Source of the DNA: an uncultured Actinomycetes bacterium
GTDB lineage: Bacteria > Actinomycetota > Acidimicrobiia > Acidimicrobiales > RAAP-2
DNA length: 14,723 nucleotides
Assembly: GCA_903854175.1 (NCBI GenBank)
Contig: CAINVQ010000092.1
Coordinates: 1 to 14,723 of the forward strand
Direction of reading: 5' to 3'
The position numbers and the translations under genes are program-made. Positions 6,639 to 12,769 of this stretch are shown here, one piece after another. The notes under the pieces were generated by a model. The model ran no database searches and was not told the DNA's origin. It was given only the letters and a program-made list of their open reading frames with translations. The stretch's first letter is position 1. Each line of letters opens with the position of its first letter.

Positions 6639-6652
6639 TTACCACATGGTAA
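6639..6652. promoter_or_regulatory. Candidate operator palindrome upstream of the sigma gene
   Basis: TTACCA-CA-TGGTAA is a perfect 14-bp palindrome (6-base arms) lying 69–82 bases before the sigma-factor GTG. A similar TACC…GGT element overlaps the -10 box of the neighbouring Rrf2 gene at 7158–7170. This makes Rrf2 binding plausible but unproven. Confidence 0.45.
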
Positions 6653-6668
6653 TTCAGTACCGCGAGCT

Positions 6669-6684
6669 GATTCTAAAGAGAATC
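6669..6684. repeat. Inverted repeat GATTCT-N4-AGAATC upstream of the sigma gene
   Basis: GATTCT at 6669–6674 and AGAATC at 6679–6684 are perfect arms with a 4-base centre. On the minus strand the right half contains TAGAAT, a good TANNNT -10 box for the sigma gene, so this could be an operator over a promoter. It follows the Rrf2 stop by only about a dozen bases. A hairpin after that gene is another reading, but no strong T run follows. Confidence 0.4.
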
Positions 6685-6695
6685 ATAAGAATTTG

Positions 6696-7145
6696 TTATT
6701 CGTGGTGCGTGCGCTTGGCGGGCTTAAGGCCTTTTGCCTGGTCAACCATATCGGCGAGCGTAAAACTCGAAAGATGTTCACGCATGTGATTTCCTACATC
6801 AGCCCAGACGCCTAGAAGCACACACTGACCTTCGTGGTCACAGGCCCCATCTTTGTGAGGTTCTCCAAAGTCTCCAGCAACGATTGGTCCATCAACGGCG
6901 GCAACGATTTCGGCAAGGGTGATTGACTCAATTTCCTTTGCAAGTACGTATCCACCGCCAACACCGCGCTTTGATCGAACTAGTCCAACACCCTTGAGAT
7001 TCAAGAGGATTTGCTCGAGGTAAGGCTGGGGAAGTCCCGTACGTTCAGCGAGGTCTCGAACAGACGTGGGGGTAGCTGCATCTCCGTGCAATGCCAAGCT
7101 AAGTAGCGCCCGGCTGGCGTAGTCACCACGTGTCGAAACTCTCAT
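6696..7145 (-). CDS. Rrf2 family winged-helix transcriptional regulator with two cysteines
   Basis: Rrf2 proteins are dimeric winged-helix repressors or activators that often sense iron-sulfur status, nitric oxide or thiols. The protein is 149 aa and begins with the typical MRVSTRGDYASRALLSLA. The helix-turn-helix covers about residues 26–50 (TSVRDLAERTGLPQPYLEQI) and the wing is RGVGGGYVL. The sensor region has C102 and C108 (ACDHEGQC); the position of the third IscR-type cysteine is W114. It may therefore carry a cluster with a non-cysteine ligand, act as a thiol switch, or bind no metal. ATG 7145 has no good ribosome site but lies eight bases after a TAGACT box, fitting a leaderless transcript. 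It is divergent from bpa and upstream of the sigma gene on the same strand. The ligand cannot be assigned. Confidence 0.93.
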   Translation of the reverse strand: MRVSTRGDYASRALLSLALHGDAATPTSVRDLAERTGLPQPYLEQILLNLKGVGLVRSKRGVGGGYVLAKEIESITLAEIVAAVDGPIVAGDFGEPHKDGACDHEGQCVLLGVWADVGNHMREHLSSFTLADMVDQAKGLKPAKRTHHE

Positions 7146-7153
7146 TGCCCGTA

Positions 7154-7159
7154 AGTCTA
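7154..7159 (-). promoter_or_regulatory. Possible leaderless promoter of the Rrf2 gene, -10 box TAGACT
   Basis: On the minus strand TAGACT is followed by eight bases and then the ATG, putting the expected transcription start at or beside the start codon. No ribosome site is present, consistent with leaderless translation. No clear -35 element was found. Confidence 0.4.
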
Positions 7160-7170
7160 CCGATGGTTAA
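7158..7170. promoter_or_regulatory. Candidate Rrf2 autoregulatory site overlapping its -10 box
   Basis: TACCGATGGTTAA (plus strand) shares the TACC…GGT…AA layout with the perfect palindrome at 6639–6652, with one base less in the spacer and one extra T. It overlaps the edge of the TAGACT -10 box, the usual place for an autorepressor. Assignment to Rrf2 is an inference. Confidence 0.35.
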
Positions 7171-7175
7171 ACAGG

Positions 7176-7206
7176 GCGCCTGGCGCACGAAGAGACCCCA
7201 ATCTCT
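7176..7206. repeat. Two short inverted repeats in the Rrf2/bpa divergent gap
   Basis: GCGCC-T-GGCGC at 7176–7186 is a perfect 11-bp inverted repeat. AGAGA at 7191–7195 pairs with TCTCT at 7202–7206 around a 6-base loop. Both lie in the 75-bp gap between divergent starts and upstream of bpa, where a promoter must sit. They may be operators or chance; no -10 box for bpa is obvious. Confidence 0.3.
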
Positions 7207-7220
7207 GGCACACTACGTAG

Positions 7221-7706
7221 ATGGCAGAAGAACAGTCTAAGAACGAAGCAGTGGGGCCAGATGAGGTCCTAAACCCTGGAGAAGAGTCAGCAACAAAGGG
7301 TGAGGAGAACACCGACTTCATTTCCCAGCCGGCCAAGGTGATGCGAATTGGCTCAATGGTGAAGACACTTCTCGATGAAGCTCGAAGCGCGCCTCTTGAT
7401 GAAGCTGGCCGAGCTCGGCTCCGAGAAATTTATGAAACATCAGTTAAGGAACTCTCTGGCGCGCTTTCTCCAGATCTAAGTGGAGAGCTTTCTCGCATGT
7501 CTCAGCCCTTCGCTGTCGAAGTCCCATCAGAGTCAGAGCTTCGAATTGCTCAGGCGCAACTCGTTGGATGGCTCGAAGGGCTCTTCCATGGAATCCAAGC
7601 CTCGCTTTTTGCCCAGCAGGCTGCCGCTGCCGCACAACTTGAGCAAATGCGTGATCGAACCCTTAATCCAGGGGCGACTCCACCAAATGCTGGAACGTAT
7701 CTCTAA
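7221..7706 (+). CDS. bpa: Bacterial proteasome activator (Bpa/PafE)
   Basis: Bpa forms an ATP-independent dodecameric ring that docks on the 20S proteasome and opens its gate for unfolded proteins such as HspR. The protein is 161 aa. After a disordered acidic N-terminus it matches Mycobacterium tuberculosis PafE (Rv3780) closely: QPAKVMRIGSMVKTLLDEAR, APLDEAGRARLREI, and SELRIAQAQLVGWLEGLFHG, which includes the family's most conserved helix. It ends GTYL, equivalent to the GQYL motif that inserts between proteasome alpha subunits; the tyrosine and terminal hydrophobic residue are kept. This implies the organism has a 20S proteasome encoded elsewhere. It starts 75 bp from the divergent Rrf2 gene and ends 75 bp before dnaE. 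No ribosome site is visible before the ATG. Confidence 0.95.
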   Translation: MAEEQSKNEAVGPDEVLNPGEESATKGEENTDFISQPAKVMRIGSMVKTLLDEARSAPLDEAGRARLREIYETSVKELSGALSPDLSGELSRMSQPFAVEVPSESELRIAQAQLVGWLEGLFHGIQASLFAQQAAAAAQLEQMRDRTLNPGATPPNAGTYL

Positions 7707-7736
7707 AAGTGTCCCGGTTTTGTGACATCGAGGCAC

Positions 7737-7742
7737 TAGGGT
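7737..7742 (+). promoter_or_regulatory. Possible dnaE promoter, -10 box TAGGGT
   Basis: The third copy of TAGGGT in the window. Transcription from about 7749 would leave a leader of some 32 bases containing GAAAGGA at 7763–7769. TTGTGA at 7720–7725 is too near (11 bases) to be a normal -35 box. Confidence 0.4.
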
Positions 7743-7781
7743 CGAAATTCCAGAGTCGCCTCGAAAGGATTACCTCAGCGA

Positions 7782-10700
7782 ATGGCTGAAAGCTTCGTAC
7801 ACCTTCACAATCACACCGAGTACTCAATGCTCGATGGTGCTGCACGTGTAGAAGAGATGGTGCTCGCCGCAAAAGCAGACGGACAGACCGCGATTGGAAT
7901 TACTGACCATGGAAACCTTTACGGCGTAATTGATTTTTACGAGGCCTGTCGCAAACATGACATCACGCCCATTCTCGGCATTGAGGCCTACATGGCGGCG
8001 AACTCTAGATTCGACCGACCACCTCGGCGTGGAAAAATTGACGACACGGGTGGCGAGACCGAAGGTGGACAAAAGCTGTACCACCACCTCACATTGCTCG
8101 CGACTTCAAATCAGGGATATCGCAATCTTCGAGAACTTTCGTCGCAAGCTTTTCTTGAGGGGTACTACTACAAGCCTCGTCTCGACTGGGAACTTCTCGA
8201 GCGTCATAACGAAGGTCTTATTGCAACATCTGGATGTCTAGGTGGAGTGGTGCTTCAAGCATTGCTGCAAGATGATTACCAAAAGGGTGTTGATTTAGCT
8301 GGCCGTCTGCAAACAATATTTGGAAAAGAAAACTTCTTTATAGAGATGCAAGACCACGGCATCCCTGAACAAATTCGCACAAACCCAATGTTGCTTCAGA
8401 TTGCTAAAGATTTGAATGCGCCACTACTGGCCACGAATGACCTTCACTACGTGCACCACTCAGATGCAGCAATGCACGATGCGCTGCTCTGCATTGGAAC
8501 TGGTTCACTCGTTGCTGATCCGAATCGATTCCGTTTCCAGAGTGACCAGCACTATTTGAAGTCTGCGGCAGAAATGCGATACCTATTTCGTGAGATTCCA
8601 GACGCATGTGACAACACTCTTCTTATTGCTGAACGTGCAAACGTAAAAATTGAATTTGATAATGATGCTCTTCCTCAGTTTCCAATTCCTACTGCTCTAC
8701 AGGGCGCTACACATAAAGACGGCGCCAATAAATACCTTCGCGAACTAACGCTTCAGGGTGCACGCGAGCGTTACGGCGTTGTTACCCCTGAGATTCAAGA
8801 ACGAATTGACTATGAACTTGGCGTTGTTGCTGAGATGGGCTTCTCTGACTATTTCCTCGTGGTCTGGGACCTTATTCGACACGCTCGAGAAAAAAATATT
8901 CGCGTTGGTCCAGGTCGTGGATCAGCTGCTGGATGCTGCATTGCGTACTGTCTGCGCATTGTTGAACTTGATCCAATTAAGTATGGCCTGATTTTTGAAC
9001 GCTTCCTCAATCCAGGCAGAAAGCAAATGCCAGATATTGATATGGACTTCGACGAGCGCTACCGCTCGGACATGATTCGCTACGCCGCTGAACGCTACGG
9101 ATCTGATCACGTTGCTCAGATTGTTACCTTCTCAACAATTAAAGCTCGCGCTGCTGTTCGAGATGCAGCCCGCGTGCTTGGCTACCCGCCAATGCTTGGT
9201 GACAAAATTGCTAAGTCAATGCCACCACTCGTCATGGGTCAAGACCTTCCACTGGAAGCCTGTTTCACTCCAATGCCTGGTTATGAGGCACGCTACGCCG
9301 AAGCAATTGAACTTCGCGAGCTCTACGCCACAGACGCTGAGGTAAAACACACGGTTGATGTTGCTAAGGGATTCGTTGACAAACGTCGACAAGATGGCAT
9401 CCACGCCGCGGCTGTAGTTATTACTAAAGAACCCGTACTTGAGTACGTTCCGGTGCAGCGTAAATCAAGTCCGAACAGTAACGAAGAAGCTCCAATTGTT
9501 ACCCAGTACGAAGCGACCGCAATCGAGAAACTCGGTCTTCTCAAGATGGACTTTCTTGGACTAAGAAACCTCGCAATTATTGAACGAACACTCGAGCACA
9601 TTAAACGTCGTCACGGCATCCTCGTTGACATTGACAACGTCGCACTTGATGACACGAAGGTTTTCGAGATGCTCAAAAAAGGAAACTCGCTGGGCATCTT
9701 CCAGCTTGAAGGTGTCAAGATGCGCCAACTCATGCGCCGCCTTGCTCCGACCAGTTTCGACGACATTGCAGCTCTTGTGGCTCTCTACCGTCCGGGCCCA
9801 CTGAGCGAAAACGTTCACAACGACTACGCGGACCGTAAAAACAAACGACAAGACGTTTCCTATGACCACGTGGTTCTAGAGAACATTCTTGGTGAAACAT
9901 ACGGGCTCATGATCTATCAAGAGGACATCATGCGCGTGGCCACAGTGATTGCTGGATTCAGCATGTCTGAAGCGGATGATCTACGTAAAGCCTGTTCTAA
10001 GAAAATTAGAGAAATGATTCAGGCCCAACGAAAGAAGTTCGTTGAGGGTGCTGAGCGCGAGGGCTACGGCGCCGAACTCGGTGAATCAATCTTTAACAAA
10101 ATTGAGCCATTCGCTGACTACGCCTTCAACAAATCTCACGCGTACGGTTATGCGCTCATTGCGTATCAAAACTCTTGGCTGAAAGCTAACTACCCAGTTG
10201 AGTACATGGCCGCACTGCTCACTTCATTCAGTGACGACAAAGACAAGGCTGCAGCGTATTTGAACGAAGCTCGTCAAATGGGTATCACGGTTGGTGTGCC
10301 AGATGTGAACCAGTCGTTTGGTGAATACGCTCCAAGTCTCACTTCAGATAACACCATCTTGTTTGGAATGGCCGCAGTACGAAATGTTGGCGAAGCACTT
10401 GTAGAAAAAATTGTCAAGGAACGCGAAGCTCACGGTGAGTTCACATCGGTGTACGACTTTTGTCGCCGCGTTGATCCAGCCGTACTAAATAGACGTTCAA
10501 TGGAATCGCTCATTAAAGCCGGAGCGTTTGACGGACTTGATGTTCGCCGACTCTCGTTCTTCTCCAAGGTTGAAGAAATCGTTGAAGTAACGCTTAACCG
10601 TCGCAAAGACCTTTCACTTGGGATTTCCACATTGTTCGCCGCCCTTGATGAGGGCGGAACAGATGACTGGGAAGGAACAGAGATTGTCCTTAATGACGTT

Positions 10701-11336
10701 GAATGGGACAAGAATGTAAAGCTTGATTTCGAGCGTGAAATGCTTGGAACATATATTTCTGACCATCCGTTAATTGAGATTGAAGCCAGACTTCTTGCAA
10801 AAACTGATGGGACGTTACTTTCAGTACGCGAAAATGCTGAAGACTTCGCCAAGGCTGGAAGATTTGTAACTGTTGGTGGCATTCTTTCTGAAGTGAAGGT
10901 ATTGCCAACTAAAACTGGACAGCAATACGCTCGTGTCACACTCGAAGATCTCACCGGATCAATGGAAATTAACTTTTCAACAAAGAAGTTTGAAGAGTGT
11001 GGGGGATACCTCGTTAAAGATGCCATTGTGCTTATTGAGGGTCGAATGGACCAGCGAGATGATGAAGTTCGCTTCAGCGCAATGAAGGTAACTACATTGA
11101 AGTTCGATAACGGAACTGGTGAACTTCGCCTCACATTCCGCCCAGAAGATCTCACCCCAGTGCGCATTGCCACGCTTCGCGAAATCCTTGCTCGCCACCC
11201 CGGGCCTTCGGCGGTAATTGTTGAAACTGGCGAGGCTGGAAAGGCCTACAAACTGGGTCCTGAGTACCAGGTGAACATTGCCAACGTAGTGGGAGATTTA
11301 AGGACCGAATTCGGCCTAAACGTCATAAAGGCATAG
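7782..11336 (+). CDS. dnaE: DNA polymerase III alpha subunit
   Basis: This is the replicative polymerase, 1184 aa, a normal DnaE length. The N-terminal PHP domain begins FVHLHNHTEYSMLDGAAR and retains the HxH pair (H9, H11), TDHGN and NDLHY metal-site motifs, so it may keep the 3'-5' proofreading activity known for actinobacterial DnaE1. The palm has GPGRGSAAG and PDIDMDFDERY with D418 and D420, and the third catalytic aspartate is D590 in KMDFLGLRN. The thumb and fingers include FADYAFNKSHAYGYALIAYQ. A helix-hairpin-helix region, then an OB-fold (about 1027–1105) and a C-terminal tail-like domain follow. The internal clamp-binding site, expected near residue 947, reads GISTLF and lacks the usual Gln. 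GAAAGGA precedes the ATG by about 12 bases. No intein is present. Confidence 0.97.
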   Translation: MAESFVHLHNHTEYSMLDGAARVEEMVLAAKADGQTAIGITDHGNLYGVIDFYEACRKHDITPILGIEAYMAANSRFDRPPRRGKIDDTGGETEGGQKLYHHLTLLATSNQGYRNLRELSSQAFLEGYYYKPRLDWELLERHNEGLIATSGCLGGVVLQALLQDDYQKGVDLAGRLQTIFGKENFFIEMQDHGIPEQIRTNPMLLQIAKDLNAPLLATNDLHYVHHSDAAMHDALLCIGTGSLVADPNRFRFQSDQHYLKSAAEMRYLFREIPDACDNTLLIAERANVKIEFDNDALPQFPIPTALQGATHKDGANKYLRELTLQGARERYGVVTPEIQERIDYELGVVAEMGFSDYFLVVWDLIRHAREKNIRVGPGRGSAAGCCIAYCLRIVELDPIKYGLIFERFLNPGRKQMPDIDMDFDERYRSDMIRYAAERYGSDHVAQIVTFSTIKARAAVRDAARVLGYPPMLGDKIAKSMPPLVMGQDLPLEACFTPMPGYEARYAEAIELRELYATDAEVKHTVDVAKGFVDKRRQDGIHAAAVVITKEPVLEYVPVQRKSSPNSNEEAPIVTQYEATAIEKLGLLKMDFLGLRNLAIIERTLEHIKRRHGILVDIDNVALDDTKVFEMLKKGNSLGIFQLEGVKMRQLMRRLAPTSFDDIAALVALYRPGPLSENVHNDYADRKNKRQDVSYDHVVLENILGETYGLMIYQEDIMRVATVIAGFSMSEADDLRKACSKKIREMIQAQRKKFVEGAEREGYGAELGESIFNKIEPFADYAFNKSHAYGYALIAYQNSWLKANYPVEYMAALLTSFSDDKDKAAAYLNEARQMGITVGVPDVNQSFGEYAPSLTSDNTILFGMAAVRNVGEALVEKIVKEREAHGEFTSVYDFCRRVDPAVLNRRSMESLIKAGAFDGLDVRRLSFFSKVEEIVEVTLNRRKDLSLGISTLFAALDEGGTDDWEGTEIVLNDVEWDKNVKLDFEREMLGTYISDHPLIEIEARLLAKTDGTLLSVRENAEDFAKAGRFVTVGGILSEVKVLPTKTGQQYARVTLEDLTGSMEINFSTKKFEECGGYLVKDAIVLIEGRMDQRDDEVRFSAMKVTTLKFDNGTGELRLTFRPEDLTPVRIATLREILARHPGPSAVIVETGEAGKAYKLGPEYQVNIANVVGDLRTEFGLNVIKA

Positions 11337-11364
11337 GCCAAATTTAGGGGGTCTGGAACAGTCG

Positions 11365-11370
11365 TAGAAT
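11365..11370 (+). promoter_or_regulatory. Probable leaderless promoter, -10 box TAGAAT
   Basis: TAGAAT is followed by seven bases and then ATG 11378, the same geometry as at divIVA. An earlier in-frame ATG at 11369 lies inside this box and would be upstream of the predicted transcription start, which supports 11378 as the real start. No ribosome site is visible. Confidence 0.45.
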
Positions 11371-11377
11371 GTTCCCT

Positions 11378-12049
11378 ATGTCAATGACCGTCACTACGAA
11401 GGACACCACCGCACTCTCCGACGCAGAACTAGTCGAGATGGCAGATCTATGCGTAGATCGCGAACCTAATTTCGACATTGGATTCTTGTCCAAAGAGAAA
11501 GAAAACTGGGTCCTCGTGACACAGTGTCGTGAAGGCAACAAGCTTCGCGGTTACTCATTTTGCACACTCGAACGAATTGGTGGAACGCCATCGCTTCTCG
11601 TAGGGCTGCTTCTTGTAGACCGTAACGCTAAGGCCGACCAGACACTTAAGGCAATTCTGCACGATCAGTTCCGCCGTGCACTGCTCGCATTCCCAGATGA
11701 AGATGTACTACTTGGATCTCGACTCACCTCACCCGATGGCTTCCGTGCATTCCTAGGACTCGACGATGTTGTTCCTCGCCTTGGCTACAAGCCAACTGGT
11801 GAAGACCGCGCTTGGGGACGACGCCTCGCGAAGCGCTTTGGTTCAGAGAAGTCAATTGACGATAAGACCTTCATCATGACTGTCACACCAGGACCTGTTG
11901 GTGGACTTGACTACGTAACTTCAAAGGGACCAATTCCTGAAGGTGCTGAAACATTCTTTAAGGGTGTAAAGCCAGCGAAGGGTCAGCGCCTCGTTGTATT
12001 TGGATGGGCAATGGCTGAAGCGCTTTCTTCAGGCAAGCTTCCTAAATAA
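11378..12049 (+). CDS. Unrecognised 223-aa soluble protein, possibly GNAT-like
   Basis: I do not recognise this family. The protein has no signal peptide or transmembrane helix. A helical N-terminus (SDAELVEMADLCVDREPNFD) is followed by alternating beta and alpha stretches: NWVLVTQCREG, LRGYSFCTLERI, SLLVGLLLVDR, then a helix TLKAILHDQFRRALLAF, a strand DVLLGSRL, and a helix before GYKPTGEDRAW. That order loosely resembles a GNAT acetyltransferase core, including a late Gly-Tyr-Lys turn, but no clear acetyl-CoA loop (Q/RxxGxG/A) is present, so this is only a suggestion. The C-terminus has FIMTVTPGPVGGLDYV. It has its own likely promoter 41 bp after dnaE. Its stop directly abuts the stop of the convergent gene with no bases between. 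The start at 11378 is chosen over 11369 from the promoter position. Confidence 0.75.
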   Translation: MSMTVTTKDTTALSDAELVEMADLCVDREPNFDIGFLSKEKENWVLVTQCREGNKLRGYSFCTLERIGGTPSLLVGLLLVDRNAKADQTLKAILHDQFRRALLAFPDEDVLLGSRLTSPDGFRAFLGLDDVVPRLGYKPTGEDRAWGRRLAKRFGSEKSIDDKTFIMTVTPGPVGGLDYVTSKGPIPEGAETFFKGVKPAKGQRLVVFGWAMAEALSSGKLPK

Positions 12050-12769
12050 TTAATTGCGCGGCAATAGTCCCGTGCAGCTTTTGTAGCAGTGGCCTTCAAC
12101 CGGTGCTGACAGAGTAGTTAGTACATAGGTTGGTTTAAATCCAAGCGCCGTTGCGAGACTCTTTCCTGCAAGTGATACTTCTCTCGTTGTCTCCATTGTT
12201 CTAATTGCGTGAGCATCTTCGCAGAGCAGCCAAACATCATCTCCGGCCCATCCGAAGCGAACCCATGTTGATCCGTCATCGGTTCTTCTAAGAAGTTGTG
12301 GACCACGGTCAACAGCAATGAGTGCAACACTTGGTCGCTCGCCACGAAATTCCCAGTACGGAGCAGAGGGTCCACGGAAACCAAAGAGTGGGCCATCTGC
12401 AGGACTCGCAAGATTTTCTAACCACTTCTTAACTCTTCGACCCTTGTATGAACCAAGTCGACGTGGTAGTCCGCTCAAAGTAACTGCTTCAGGCTGCGCC
12501 AAGTCATTTCGCTCGAGATCAGTAGCTAGTTCGCCTTCGACAACGTCAAACATCGCAAGGTCAGTCTCGTAGCCCTTCGGCCACGGAATACGCCAGCGCA
12601 TGATTGACTGAGAAGTGAGGTCAACAACTGTTGTTGTTTCGTTAGTGGAACCAAGAACTAGGCCAAAAACTTTGGTTCCAGGTGAAAGATCGACTTCTTC
12701 ATGATGAGCGGTCCTTTCAACAAGATGTTTAATTGCCTTTGAGGCGGGGTCTCGATTGAGGAGCTTCAT
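12050..12769 (-). CDS. Unrecognised 239-aa protein downstream of the DUF255 gene
   Basis: I do not recognise this family. It appears soluble, with no signal peptide or membrane segment. The N-terminal part has strand-rich blocks ([40 protein letters not shown]), a basic stretch [14 protein letters not shown], then [20 protein letters not shown] and the Trp-rich [20 protein letters not shown]. The C-terminus carries a CxxxC pair (C228, C232) in EGHCYKSC. The ATG overlaps the stop of the DUF255 gene by 4 nt (ATGA), so the two are almost certainly translated together and may work together. Because the partner has a CHWC thioredoxin-like motif, a redox link through the CxxxC pair is conceivable but speculative. 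Ends tail-to-tail against the 11378–12049 gene. Confidence 0.75.
   Translation of the reverse strand: MKLLNRDPASKAIKHLVERTAHHEEVDLSPGTKVFGLVLGSTNETTTVVDLTSQSIMRWRIPWPKGYETDLAMFDVVEGELATDLERNDLAQPEAVTLSGLPRRLGSYKGRRVKKWLENLASPADGPLFGFRGPSAPYWEFRGERPSVALIAVDRGPQLLRRTDDGSTWVRFGWAGDDVWLLCEDAHAIRTMETTREVSLAGKSLATALGFKPTYVLTTLSAPVEGHCYKSCTGLLPRN

Noticed and set aside
10430..11173. 247-aa minus-strand open frame inside dnaE
   Set aside because: It is antisense to the conserved OB-fold region, Ser/Arg-rich, with no family features; a shadow of dnaE codon use.
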